In this document: in pieces, positions 1 through 5,290 of the stretch
Layout: the number at the start of each line of letters is the position of its first letter
Position numbering within the stretch: position 1 is the stretch's first letter
Assembly: GCA_946478935.1 (NCBI GenBank)
Contig: CAMLEL010000203.1
Span: 1 to 5,290, forward strand
Length of the DNA stretch: 5,290 nt
Direction: 5' to 3'
Source of the DNA: an uncultured Armatimonadota bacterium
Lineage (GTDB): Bacteria > Armatimonadota > Fimbriimonadia > Fimbriimonadales > Fimbriimonadaceae
The notes under the pieces: model-generated
Databases searched by the model: none
What the model was told of the DNA's origin: nothing
The model's input: only the letters and a program-made list of their open reading frames with translations
Translations under genes and position numbers: made by a program

Positions 1-875
1 CCTGCTTCTCTAAAGACTCGTGGACGATCCTTGATCGGAAGATAGAGCGACTTGTCCAAGTGACCCAAGGTCAGCGGATCAAATTTGGCAAGCATCGTGA
101 CTTTCGGAACTTTGGCTTCCACGAATCCACCGTACAAGAATCGCTTGCCAGGCATGCCTTCGACTTCTATTGCCTCTAGCTCTGCTTCCACGTGGGCGAA
201 CGCCCGATTGATATCGGCGGCAAACAGCCCGCTCCAATAGCGGAAGTCAGTGAGAGTGGCTGGCCCAAAGGCGAAGAAGTATCGGCGCATGAGTTCGACA
301 ATTGCCTCCTCCTTGGACCAAGTCTTCGTCATGTCGTGCAGCGCAAAACGGGTGGGACCGCCTTCGGTGACGATCAACTTGATCCGACCCGCATAGGCAA
401 GCCCTTTGATATCGAGCCCCCATCCGGCATGAGGAATTTTTTGAAGGCTCGGGACTCTTTGGTGGAGTTCCACGCGGGTGAGTGGCCCTTGTGCAAGGAC
501 GCTACACACTTCGACTTCCAACTGAGCGATCGAGCGGTTATCCATTCCCAGATCTTTCTTGAACCATTCGACGTACCGGGTTCGCAGTCGGTCGCGTAAA
601 GCTGCGATCGCAACTGCATGATCGTCAGCGGAGTGGGCGTGGAGTGTGCTTCTCAGCGTCCAGCACTTGAGGACATCTCTATGCTCCTTTTGCTTGTGCC
701 ACGAAGGATCGAGATCATGCAGTCGGAACGCGAGCGCCACGGGCAGCGATGAAGCGTATTGAGTCTGAATCGCAAAGATCCCGCGTAGAACGTCCAGTGG
801 TCCGGTGAATGGTTGAGAGAGGCCCTGTCGGGCGAGGATGTGGGCACGGGCCTCTTCTTGGGTGAGCGTGGCCAT
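1..875 (-). CDS. AlkZ/YcaQ-like winged-helix DNA-binding protein, candidate DNA glycosylase (C-terminus cut off)
   Basis: An uninterrupted frame of 291 codons starts at the ATG at 875-873 and runs off the left edge. The protein resembles the winged-helix HTH_42 family, which includes the DNA glycosylases AlkZ (Streptomyces) and YcaQ/AlkX (E. coli); these remove alkylated or crosslinked bases. Visible landmarks are an N-terminal helical region with IQTQ (Q37 and Q39, matching the QxQ catalytic motif of AlkZ), RSTLHA at residues 75-80, RYFFAFGPATLTDF at 198-211 followed by WSGL, and AKFDPLTLGHLDKS at 263-276. The last motif corresponds to the family's FDxxLLGxxDR segment. Members are usually about 350-400 residues, so roughly 60-100 are missing. 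The start lies 12 bp after the stop of the upstream oxidoreductase, so co-transcription is likely. Only a poorly placed AGG precedes the ATG. Family assignment is fairly secure. Glycosylase activity is inferred, because many HTH_42 proteins are uncharacterised. Confidence 0.82.
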   Translation of the reverse strand, partial: MATLTQEEARAHILARQGLSQPFTGPLDVLRGIFAIQTQYASSLPVALAFRLHDLDPSWHKQKEHRDVLKCWTLRSTLHAHSADDHAVAIAALRDRLRTRYVEWFKKDLGMDNRSIAQLEVEVCSVLAQGPLTRVELHQRVPSLQKIPHAGWGLDIKGLAYAGRIKLIVTEGGPTRFALHDMTKTWSKEEAIVELMRRYFFAFGPATLTDFRYWSGLFAADINRAFAHVEAELEAIEVEGMPGKRFLYGGFVEAKVPKVTMLAKFDPLTLGHLDKSLYLPIKDRPRVFREA

Positions 876-887
876 TACCTGGATGTT

Positions 888-1880
888 CTAGCCGAGACTG
901 TCGACGCTGACGGCGTTACCGCCATTTTCTGCAGACTTCCATGCTGCTTCGGTGAGTCGGATAACTTCCAGTCCGCATTCGAATGGCGATTCGATCTTGG
1001 CTCTTCCGAGTATTGCATCAATAAAATTCTGATCGGCAGATGTGCTCCCGCTTAGATTTTCAGCTTTGAATCGACTGCCGTCGGCATAAGTCACGGTCAA
1101 ACCTTGATCCTGGCGGATTGCGAACATCATGTGCTTGCACCAGATGGTGATGTCCTCATGCCACTTTGGGGCGTCGCCCACGACCGTAATGGTTCCGAGC
1201 GCTCCATTACGAAATCGAATAGAAAGGGCGGAATCAATGTCGACCGGAGTTTTTCGATGATCGATGTTGGCGGATACGGAGGCGGCTTGGAGACCCGTGG
1301 ACCAAAGCATGATGTCGATCAAGTGGCTTCCAGAGTCATTCAACTGGCCACCACCACTGAGAGCCATTTCTTGACGCCATGTTCCCGCCGTTCCCTTCTT
1401 CCAGCCCTGGCATTGAAGCGCGGCGATGTAGGTAACTTCGCCAGCCTCACCCGAATGAATCTTATCGCGGATGTAGCGGAACTCAGCTTGGAAGTGTCTT
1501 TGATAGCTCACCATCGCCTGTTTTCCGGATTTGTCACGTGCAGCAATGACACGGTGGGCGTCAGCGGTGCTGGTAACCATCGGCTTTTCGCACAGCGTAT
1601 GCAAGCCTTTGTCCAGGCAGTAGAGAATCTGCTCGACATGTTGCGTGTGGGGTGTAGCAATCAACACCGCATCGAGAGCATTTTTATCGATCATCTCCCG
1701 ATAGTCGGAATAGCTGGGCAGGCTCGCGGTGGATGGGTGAGCCGCTCTCATCAGCTCAATCTGAGCGTCCGACGTGTCAGCAAGAGCCGAGATTTCGGCC
1801 TCTTTTACCTTTAACAAATTGCCGACTCGATAGCGCTGAAATCCACCGCATCCGATGAGGCCGACTCTGACCTGGTCCAT
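888..1880 (-). CDS. Gfo/Idh/MocA family NAD(P)-dependent oxidoreductase
   Basis: This complete 330-aa protein has the two-domain layout of Gfo/Idh/MocA sugar and inositol dehydrogenases. Residues 1-120 form a Rossmann domain: VGLIGCGG at 6-13 is the dinucleotide-binding loop, and D35 at the end of the second strand suggests NAD preference. EKP at 98-100 carries the conserved lysine that helps bind substrate and cofactor. Residues from about 125 form the alpha/beta substrate domain, with GGGQLNDSGSHLID at 176-189, where D182 and H186 are the usual active-site pair. Length is normal and no residue is obviously missing. The substrate cannot be told; family members oxidise or reduce sugars, inositols, amino sugars and related polyols, usually at a hydroxyl group. 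It is the first gene of a leftward pair and is cytoplasmic, with no signal peptide. Upstream in frame there is no other ATG before a stop at 1920-1922, and no clear SD precedes the chosen ATG. Confidence 0.93.
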   Translation of the reverse strand: MDQVRVGLIGCGGFQRYRVGNLLKVKEAEISALADTSDAQIELMRAAHPSTASLPSYSDYREMIDKNALDAVLIATPHTQHVEQILYCLDKGLHTLCEKPMVTSTADAHRVIAARDKSGKQAMVSYQRHFQAEFRYIRDKIHSGEAGEVTYIAALQCQGWKKGTAGTWRQEMALSGGGQLNDSGSHLIDIMLWSTGLQAASVSANIDHRKTPVDIDSALSIRFRNGALGTITVVGDAPKWHEDITIWCKHMMFAIRQDQGLTVTYADGSRFKAENLSGSTSADQNFIDAILGRAKIESPFECGLEVIRLTEAAWKSAENGGNAVSVDSLG

Positions 1881-1926
1881 ATGGCTTAGTTTTCTTGATC
1901 CCGACTCAAAAATTCCTGCCTAAAAA

Positions 1927-1949
1927 GCGCAATTCGAACGGAATTTCGC
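1927..1949. repeat. Inverted repeat, possible operator
   Basis: Arms GCGCAATTC (1927-1935) and GAATTTCGC (1941-1949) match at 8 of 9 positions as an inverted repeat around the 5-nt spacer GAACG. It sits 47 bp from the oxidoreductase start and 68 bp from the protease start, a position suited to a dimeric regulator acting on both promoters. It could equally form a small RNA hairpin. There is no T-run after it on the plus strand. On the minus strand it is followed by TTTTTA, so a weak terminator-like reading exists, but that would lie upstream of the oxidoreductase and face into it. No regulator gene is visible nearby. Confidence 0.35.
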
Positions 1950-1988
1950 CTGCGGAAGGTTATTGGATACGCCGATCAGTTTAATGGG

Positions 1989-2004
1989 CCGGAAAGAATT
2001 TCGG
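1989..2004 (+). promoter_or_regulatory. Weak hairpin just upstream of the protease start
   Basis: CCG-G-AAA pairs with TTTCGG across the 3-nt loop GAA if one G (1991 or 1992) is bulged. It ends 13 nt before the protease ATG and includes the only purine-rich GGAAAG stretch near that start, which lies too far away for a normal ribosome binding site. It might affect translation initiation, but six base pairs with a bulge can easily arise by chance. Confidence 0.15.
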
Positions 2005-2017
2005 CGCCGCTCTGATC

Positions 2018-2722
2018 ATGAATCGCTGGAAATCGATCACGCTCCTCTGCACCGTTGTCCTTGCCGCGGGGACCACGTTGGCGCGCAACAGGTTCGATTC
2101 TTCCGCCTACCTGCCCGGAGCAATGCATCACTTGGATCAGTCACGAATTCAATTCGAATCGGGCAATCTGGGTGAATCAGTCGCTCACTCGCGCCTCATC
2201 CTTCATGACCAGGGTCTCAAGGTTTTTGTTGAGCACGAGGTTGCCTCCAAGTCACAAGAAAAGTCGGCAGAACGGGCGATTGCATTTTGGAATGAAGTCT
2301 TGGGAAGCGGCTCGCTGGAACGGACTGACAGGGCCGAGAGCGCGGACGTTACCATCGTCTATCAGGCGGAAGTGAACATCGGGGGAACTCCAGTTGGGGG
2401 CTACTGCTCACAGTCTCGCTTTGTGGGAAGAGGCGAAAGTGGGGAGGCCAAGCCGGAATATCGAGCCACGATCGTAGCTCGGACGCGTATGCCCAATGGC
2501 CAAGAGTTGAATGAGGATTGTCTGGTTAACATTGTCGCCCACGAAATTGGACATGTTTACGGGTTGAATGATTGTACGGATCCGGGTCATCTGATGAGCG
2601 CTCTTAATCCGAGTCGACCGAAATTCTCCCTTCAGTCCGACGAATTGGAGGCTTTGCAGCGGTTTCGCCTAACGGCCTTTGAAATCTTGCGGTCTGCCGA
2701 GGCGGAAGCGAAAGGAAATTAG
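2018..2722 (+). CDS. Secreted metzincin-like (matrixin/snapalysin-type) zinc metalloprotease
   Basis: A 234-aa protein with a typical signal peptide: basic MNRWK, a hydrophobic stretch at residues 6-22, and likely signal peptidase I cleavage after TLA (about residue 22). No lipobox is present. The catalytic signature is HEIGHVYGLND at 175-185, giving H175 and H179 as zinc ligands, E176 as general base, the metzincin G182, and D185 where matrixins have a third histidine. HLM at 191-193 fits the Met-turn, with M193 close behind as in small matrixins. The TIVA strand (151-154) and the ADVTIVY strand (109-115) fit the zincin sheet before the helix. Cysteines 130, 168 and 186 could form a disulfide after export. 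HExxHxxGxxD is the snapalysin (M7) pattern, but the flanking sequence is more matrixin-like. No propeptide cysteine switch was recognised. Substrate unknown. It is the first gene of the rightward group; no SD precedes its ATG. Confidence 0.8.
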   Translation: MNRWKSITLLCTVVLAAGTTLARNRFDSSAYLPGAMHHLDQSRIQFESGNLGESVAHSRLILHDQGLKVFVEHEVASKSQEKSAERAIAFWNEVLGSGSLERTDRAESADVTIVYQAEVNIGGTPVGGYCSQSRFVGRGESGEAKPEYRATIVARTRMPNGQELNEDCLVNIVAHEIGHVYGLNDCTDPGHLMSALNPSRPKFSLQSDELEALQRFRLTAFEILRSAEAEAKGN

Positions 2723-2738
2723 GTTAGAAAGGTAACCT
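2721..2738 (+). promoter_or_regulatory. Small hairpin holding the SD-like AAAGG before the fusion gene
   Basis: AGGTTA (2721-2726) pairs perfectly with TAACCT (2733-2738) around the loop GAAAGG. The stem begins inside the TAG stop of the protease gene (2720-2722). The loop carries AAAGG, the only SD-like sequence before the GTG at 2745, at a long spacing of 12 nt; folding of downstream sequence could change the effective distance. The overlapping 13-nt palindrome AAAGGTAACCTTT (2728-2740) is an alternative pairing or a DNA site. A ribosome terminating at 2722 would melt the stem, so translational coupling is conceivable. The pairing is seen; the function is inferred. Confidence 0.3.
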
Positions 2739-2744
2739 TTTACG

Positions 2745-4553
2745 GTGCGACTACTGCGGGCGCTTGAGTCCGATATTCTCATCGGCGACGGTGCCAACGG
2801 CACCTGTCTGGCGGCGCTTGGGTTCGCGAATCAGCCATACGACCTGGCAAACCTACTTGCCCCTGATTTGGTGGAGCAAGTTCACCGTGCCTATTTCGAG
2901 GCTGGCTCTACGTTCGTTGAAACAAACACGTTTCAAGCCAATTCCATCCGATTGGAGGGTCGTGGGATCAATGTTCGCGACCTGAACTTGGCCGGTGCAA
3001 GGCTCGCAAGGGAAGCCGCCGGCGAGGAGGGCGTGGTCTTGGGAGCAATCGGGCCAATTGGGAAGCCAATAGAGCCGATTGGTCACATCACCGCCGATCA
3101 AGTGGCTGAAGCAATCAAGGAGCAAGCCTTGGCCCTTGAAGAGGGCGGCGTCGACGGCTTCATTCTGGAAACCTACATCGACATGGCCGAGCTTCAGATC
3201 GCTGTTGAGGCGTTGCACGAAGTCACTGGCCTCCCTATCATTGTCAGTAAAGCCTACATCGAAGATGGGGAAATGCTTGCCGAAGGGTTGCCGGTTCGTT
3301 GTACTTCCCAGATGAATGATCTTGGCGTAGTCGCAGTGGGTGCCAATTGCATCGTAGGACCCCAGCGGATGCTTGATCTGGTCCGGATGATCTCCGAAAC
3401 GACCGATCTCCCGATTCTTGCCTTTCCAACTCCGGGTATGCCGCAGTTGGTAAAGGGCCACGTGACCTATGACACGCATCCCGAGTACTTCGCAAAGGCA
3501 GCCTCCAGATTGGTGGAAGAGGGCGCCAAACTGATCGGCGGCTGTTGCGGGACCACGCCTGAGCACATCCGTCACCTCGCGCAGTATCTTGGCTCGCGAG
3601 GCACGAAGCCAAAGCTTCGAGCGCGCGCGGTCACAACGGAGCGAGAGAAAGCGCCTCTACCGGAATCGGAGCCGAGTGAGCTAGCCCAGAAAATTGGCCG
3701 AAAGTTCGTGACGGCTGTGGAGATGGACGTTCCGCGAGGACTGAAAATCGACAAGCTGATCGCTAACTGCAAGTCCCTGAAGATCTCGGGCGCGGACGTG
3801 ATCAATATTTCCGACGGAGCTCGGGCCAGGCTCAGAATGAATCCATCAGCGGTGGCGTCATTGATTCAAAGTCGCGTCGGAATCGAAGCAACGATGCACT
3901 TTTCCTGCCGCGATAGAAATCTGCTGGCCATTCAGGCAGACCTGTTGGGTTGCCATGCGGTTGGCGTGCGGAACATCCTGGCAGTAACAGGCGACCCGGC
4001 AAACATCGGCGACTATCCCTCGGCCACGAGCGTGTTCGATATCGACGCGATTGGACTGGTTCGCATCCTATCGCGCTTCAATGAAGGCATCGACCTTGCT
4101 GGTTACAGCGTGGGAGTGAAATGCGCATTTACGATTGCCTGCGCCTATAACCCATTGGCGATCGACGTCGAACTGGAACTGGACCGCCTAAAACGAAAAG
4201 TCGACGCTGGCGCCCATGTGGTCTACACGCAACCGGTTTTCGATGAGGCCGTTGCCACGCAGGCAGTGGAGACATGCGGCAGTCTCGGCATCCCGATCTT
4301 CGTTGGTGTGCTGCCACTCAAGAGTCAAAAGCACTGCGACTTCATGCACAACGAGGTGCCTGGGGTCGAGATTCCAGACTGGCTTCGGCACCGCATGGCA
4401 AACGCGCCGGATGAATCATCTTCCCTTGCAATTGGAATTGAAGAAGCTCAGCGCCTCTCGGCCAAGATCAAAACCATGGCCCAAGGGCTGTATCTGATGC
4501 CGCCATTCGGATCTCCCCAGATTGCGCAACAAGTCATGGAAGCAGTGAACTAA
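2745..4553 (+). CDS. yitJ: Bifunctional homocysteine S-methyltransferase / 5,10-methylenetetrahydrofolate reductase
   Basis: A 602-aa fusion of the Bacillus YitJ type, cytoplasmic. Residues 1-283 are a homocysteine-binding barrel: GDGANGT at 14-20, ETNTF at 59-63, and the zinc cysteines C202 (GANC) and C267/C268 (GGCCGTTPEH), which activate the homocysteine thiol. Residues 285-315 are a charged, proline-containing linker. Residues 316-602 are a MetF-like flavin barrel: VEMDVPRG at 325-332 (E326), CRDRN at 388-392, TGDP at 415-418 (D417) and TQPVFD at 495-500 (Q496); these align with E. coli MetF E28, D120 and Q183. The reductase half makes 5-methyl-tetrahydrofolate; the other half transfers a methyl group to homocysteine to make methionine. 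The methyl donor is not settled: there is no cobalamin-binding domain. The start is GTG; an in-frame TAA at 2733-2735 rules out a longer form, and MRLLRALES fits the family N-terminus. The SD is weak. No riboswitch lies in the 22-bp gap after the protease gene. Confidence 0.93.
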   Translation: MRLLRALESDILIGDGANGTCLAALGFANQPYDLANLLAPDLVEQVHRAYFEAGSTFVETNTFQANSIRLEGRGINVRDLNLAGARLAREAAGEEGVVLGAIGPIGKPIEPIGHITADQVAEAIKEQALALEEGGVDGFILETYIDMAELQIAVEALHEVTGLPIIVSKAYIEDGEMLAEGLPVRCTSQMNDLGVVAVGANCIVGPQRMLDLVRMISETTDLPILAFPTPGMPQLVKGHVTYDTHPEYFAKAASRLVEEGAKLIGGCCGTTPEHIRHLAQYLGSRGTKPKLRARAVTTEREKAPLPESEPSELAQKIGRKFVTAVEMDVPRGLKIDKLIANCKSLKISGADVINISDGARARLRMNPSAVASLIQSRVGIEATMHFSCRDRNLLAIQADLLGCHAVGVRNILAVTGDPANIGDYPSATSVFDIDAIGLVRILSRFNEGIDLAGYSVGVKCAFTIACAYNPLAIDVELELDRLKRKVDAGAHVVYTQPVFDEAVATQAVETCGSLGIPIFVGVLPLKSQKHCDFMHNEVPGVEIPDWLRHRMANAPDESSSLAIGIEEAQRLSAKIKTMAQGLYLMPPFGSPQIAQQVMEAVN

Positions 4554-4591
4554 AGGGAATTCATCTCCAATCCCGTGCGTTGAATCGAGTC

Positions 4592-5290
4592 ATGGCGGCC
4601 CCCGACAAAAAGGTTAACCGGAGGACTTTTCTTAAGTATGCCGGAGTCGGCAGCGCGACAGCGTTCGCCACGCTTGCCTATGGAGACCACGGCAGCAGTA
4701 GGGTCGAATTAGTCAAACGAACTGTGCACCTTCCCCGGTGGGATGCCGACGGGATTCGCGTGGGAGTGTTGGCAGACTTGCACCTCGATGACAGCGAAGC
4801 GGTGGAACGAGCCATATCTGCCATCGCTCTGCTGATCGAGAACAAGCCGGACGTCATCGTGTGTGTCGGCGATTACCTGACTTCCGCTTCGACTGGGCGC
4901 CTCCAAAATGTCCAGCGGACCCTGGCTGAATTGGATGCCTTTGCGGGTCCTGTTCTGGGAATTCTTGGCAATCATGACTACACCACGCCAAACCTCGAGC
5001 GGGTCGTCAAAGCCGTATCGGGATCGAAGGTGAGGCTGTTACGAAATGAAGTGACCGAGTTGAGCGGCATCCGATTTTGGGGATTGGACGACGCTCTGAA
5101 GAATCAGTATCGACCCGACCTCGTCGAGGGTGATCGCAACACCGTTGTGCTTCTGCATGAGCCAGACTTCGTAAAGGAGATTCCGCATGGACCCAGCCTG
5201 CAGATTTCCGGGCACAGTCACGGTGGCCAGATCTGTCTCCCGGGTGGGATTGCCCTACATACGCCTCGTGGAGCAAAAAAGTACGTTGCC
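4592..5290 (+). CDS. Tat-exported calcineurin-like metallophosphoesterase, YkuE/YaeI-like (C-terminus cut off)
   Basis: The frame opens at ATG 4592 and is still open at the right edge, giving 233 residues. The N-terminus is a clear Tat signal: NRRTFLK at 9-15, then a weakly hydrophobic stretch AGVGSATAFATLAYG (17-31), so the folded, metal-loaded enzyme is exported or membrane-anchored. The calcineurin-like metal-binding blocks appear in order: DLHLD at 62-66, GDY at 93-95, GNHD at 126-129, H189 in LLHEP, and GHSHGGQ at 207-213. All expected ligands for a two-metal phosphoesterase centre are present. The closest named families are YkuE (Tat-exported in B. subtilis), YaeI and the UDP-2,3-diacylglucosamine hydrolase LpxG; the sequence alone does not decide among them or fix the substrate. 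Family length is about 260-310 residues, so only the end is missing. The gene begins 38 bp after the fusion gene with no terminator between them, so a shared transcript is likely. A TTG at 4580 is an alternative start, but neither start has an SD. Confidence 0.9.
   Translation, partial: MAAPDKKVNRRTFLKYAGVGSATAFATLAYGDHGSSRVELVKRTVHLPRWDADGIRVGVLADLHLDDSEAVERAISAIALLIENKPDVIVCVGDYLTSASTGRLQNVQRTLAELDAFAGPVLGILGNHDYTTPNLERVVKAVSGSKVRLLRNEVTELSGIRFWGLDDALKNQYRPDLVEGDRNTVVLLHEPDFVKEIPHGPSLQISGHSHGGQICLPGGIALHTPRGAKKYVA

Larger units (their letters stand above)
1881..2017. promoter_or_regulatory. Divergent intergenic region between the oxidoreductase and the protease
   Basis: These 137 bp separate two head-to-head genes, so promoters for both directions should lie here. 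I could not find a convincing pair of -35 and -10 boxes on either strand; TTTAAT at 1980-1985 is a possible -10 for the rightward genes but has no good -35 partner. The region is AT-richer than the genes beside it and contains an inverted repeat (1927-1949), a weak bulged hairpin (1989-2004), and the 8-nt direct repeat GAATTTCG at 1941-1948 and 1996-2003. No SAM or cobalamin riboswitch core was recognised. The label is based on gene orientation and not on a defined motif. Confidence 0.5.

Noticed and set aside
192..599. Open frame of 135 codons on the plus strand near the left edge
   Set aside because: It is antisense to the AlkZ-like gene, which is open from 875 to the edge and carries family motifs throughout.
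1104..1814. Open frame of 236 codons on the plus strand opposite the oxidoreductase gene
   Set aside because: The minus strand encodes a full-length Gfo/Idh/MocA protein with all family motifs. The plus-strand translation has no recognisable motif and no ribosome binding site; it is a shadow of codon bias.
2018..2083. Lipoprotein signal in the protease because of a Cys at residue 11
   Set aside because: The residues before the Cys are TLL, which lacks the small residue needed at -1, and the Cys lies in the middle of the hydrophobic stretch. A signal peptidase I site near residue 22 fits better.
1963..2175. Short plus-strand frame starting in the intergenic region and overlapping the protease start
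   Set aside because: It overlaps the signal peptide and start of the protease in another frame, has a composition rich in Arg and His typical of out-of-frame reading, and has no SD.
2723..2744. Possible SAM or cobalamin riboswitch before the methionine-related gene
   Set aside because: The gap is only 22 bp, far too short for either riboswitch. The 137-bp region upstream of the whole rightward group also shows no recognisable riboswitch core.
2853..3575. Open frame of 240 codons on the minus strand inside the fusion gene
   Set aside because: It lies wholly within the homocysteine methyltransferase domain, whose zinc cysteines and conserved motifs are intact on the plus strand. The antisense product looks like no known protein.
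4554..4591. Possible terminator between the fusion gene and the phosphoesterase gene
   Set aside because: The 38-bp gap has no stable inverted repeat and no T-run, so the genes are more likely read through.

Overview
The window is an ordinary, gene-dense bacterial chromosome segment with moderate GC and no sign of a mobile element, CRISPR array, tRNA or rRNA. It holds five protein genes, two of them cut by the window edges, arranged as two divergent groups around one 137-bp intergenic region (1881-2017). Most starts lack a clear Shine-Dalgarno sequence. The gene content (Tat-exported phosphoesterase, YitJ-type fused homocysteine methyltransferase/methylenetetrahydrofolate reductase, Gfo/Idh/MocA oxidoreductase, AlkZ-like protein) occurs in several free-living phyla. 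The combination made me think of Armatimonadota/Fimbriimonadia-like bacteria, but that is a weak impression and not a taxonomic call.

Minus strand, reading leftward from the central intergenic region: a complete 330-aa Gfo/Idh/MocA NAD(P)-dependent oxidoreductase (1880 to 888), followed after only 12 bp by an AlkZ/YcaQ-type winged-helix protein (875 to the left edge, C-terminus missing). The second gene is a clean open frame running off the window, with a QxQ motif at residues 37-39 that fits the AlkZ DNA glycosylase family. The spacing implies co-transcription, but I see no functional link between the two.

Plus strand, reading rightward: a secreted 234-aa metzincin-like zinc protease with an HExxHxxGxxD site (2018-2722). 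After 22 bp comes a 602-aa fusion of a zinc-dependent homocysteine S-methyltransferase with a methylenetetrahydrofolate reductase (2745-4553, GTG start). After 38 bp comes a Tat-exported calcineurin-like metallophosphoesterase (4592 to the right edge, C-terminus missing). The close spacing suggests one transcript. The fusion enzyme belongs to one-carbon and methionine metabolism; the two flanking genes encode exported hydrolases with no obvious role in that pathway.

No clearly new multi-gene system is visible. The points most worth a second look are the aspartate in place of the third zinc histidine in the protease, a small hairpin that places the only SD-like sequence of the fusion gene in its loop next to the preceding stop codon, inverted repeats in the divergent intergenic region, and the AlkZ-like gene with both candidate catalytic glutamines.
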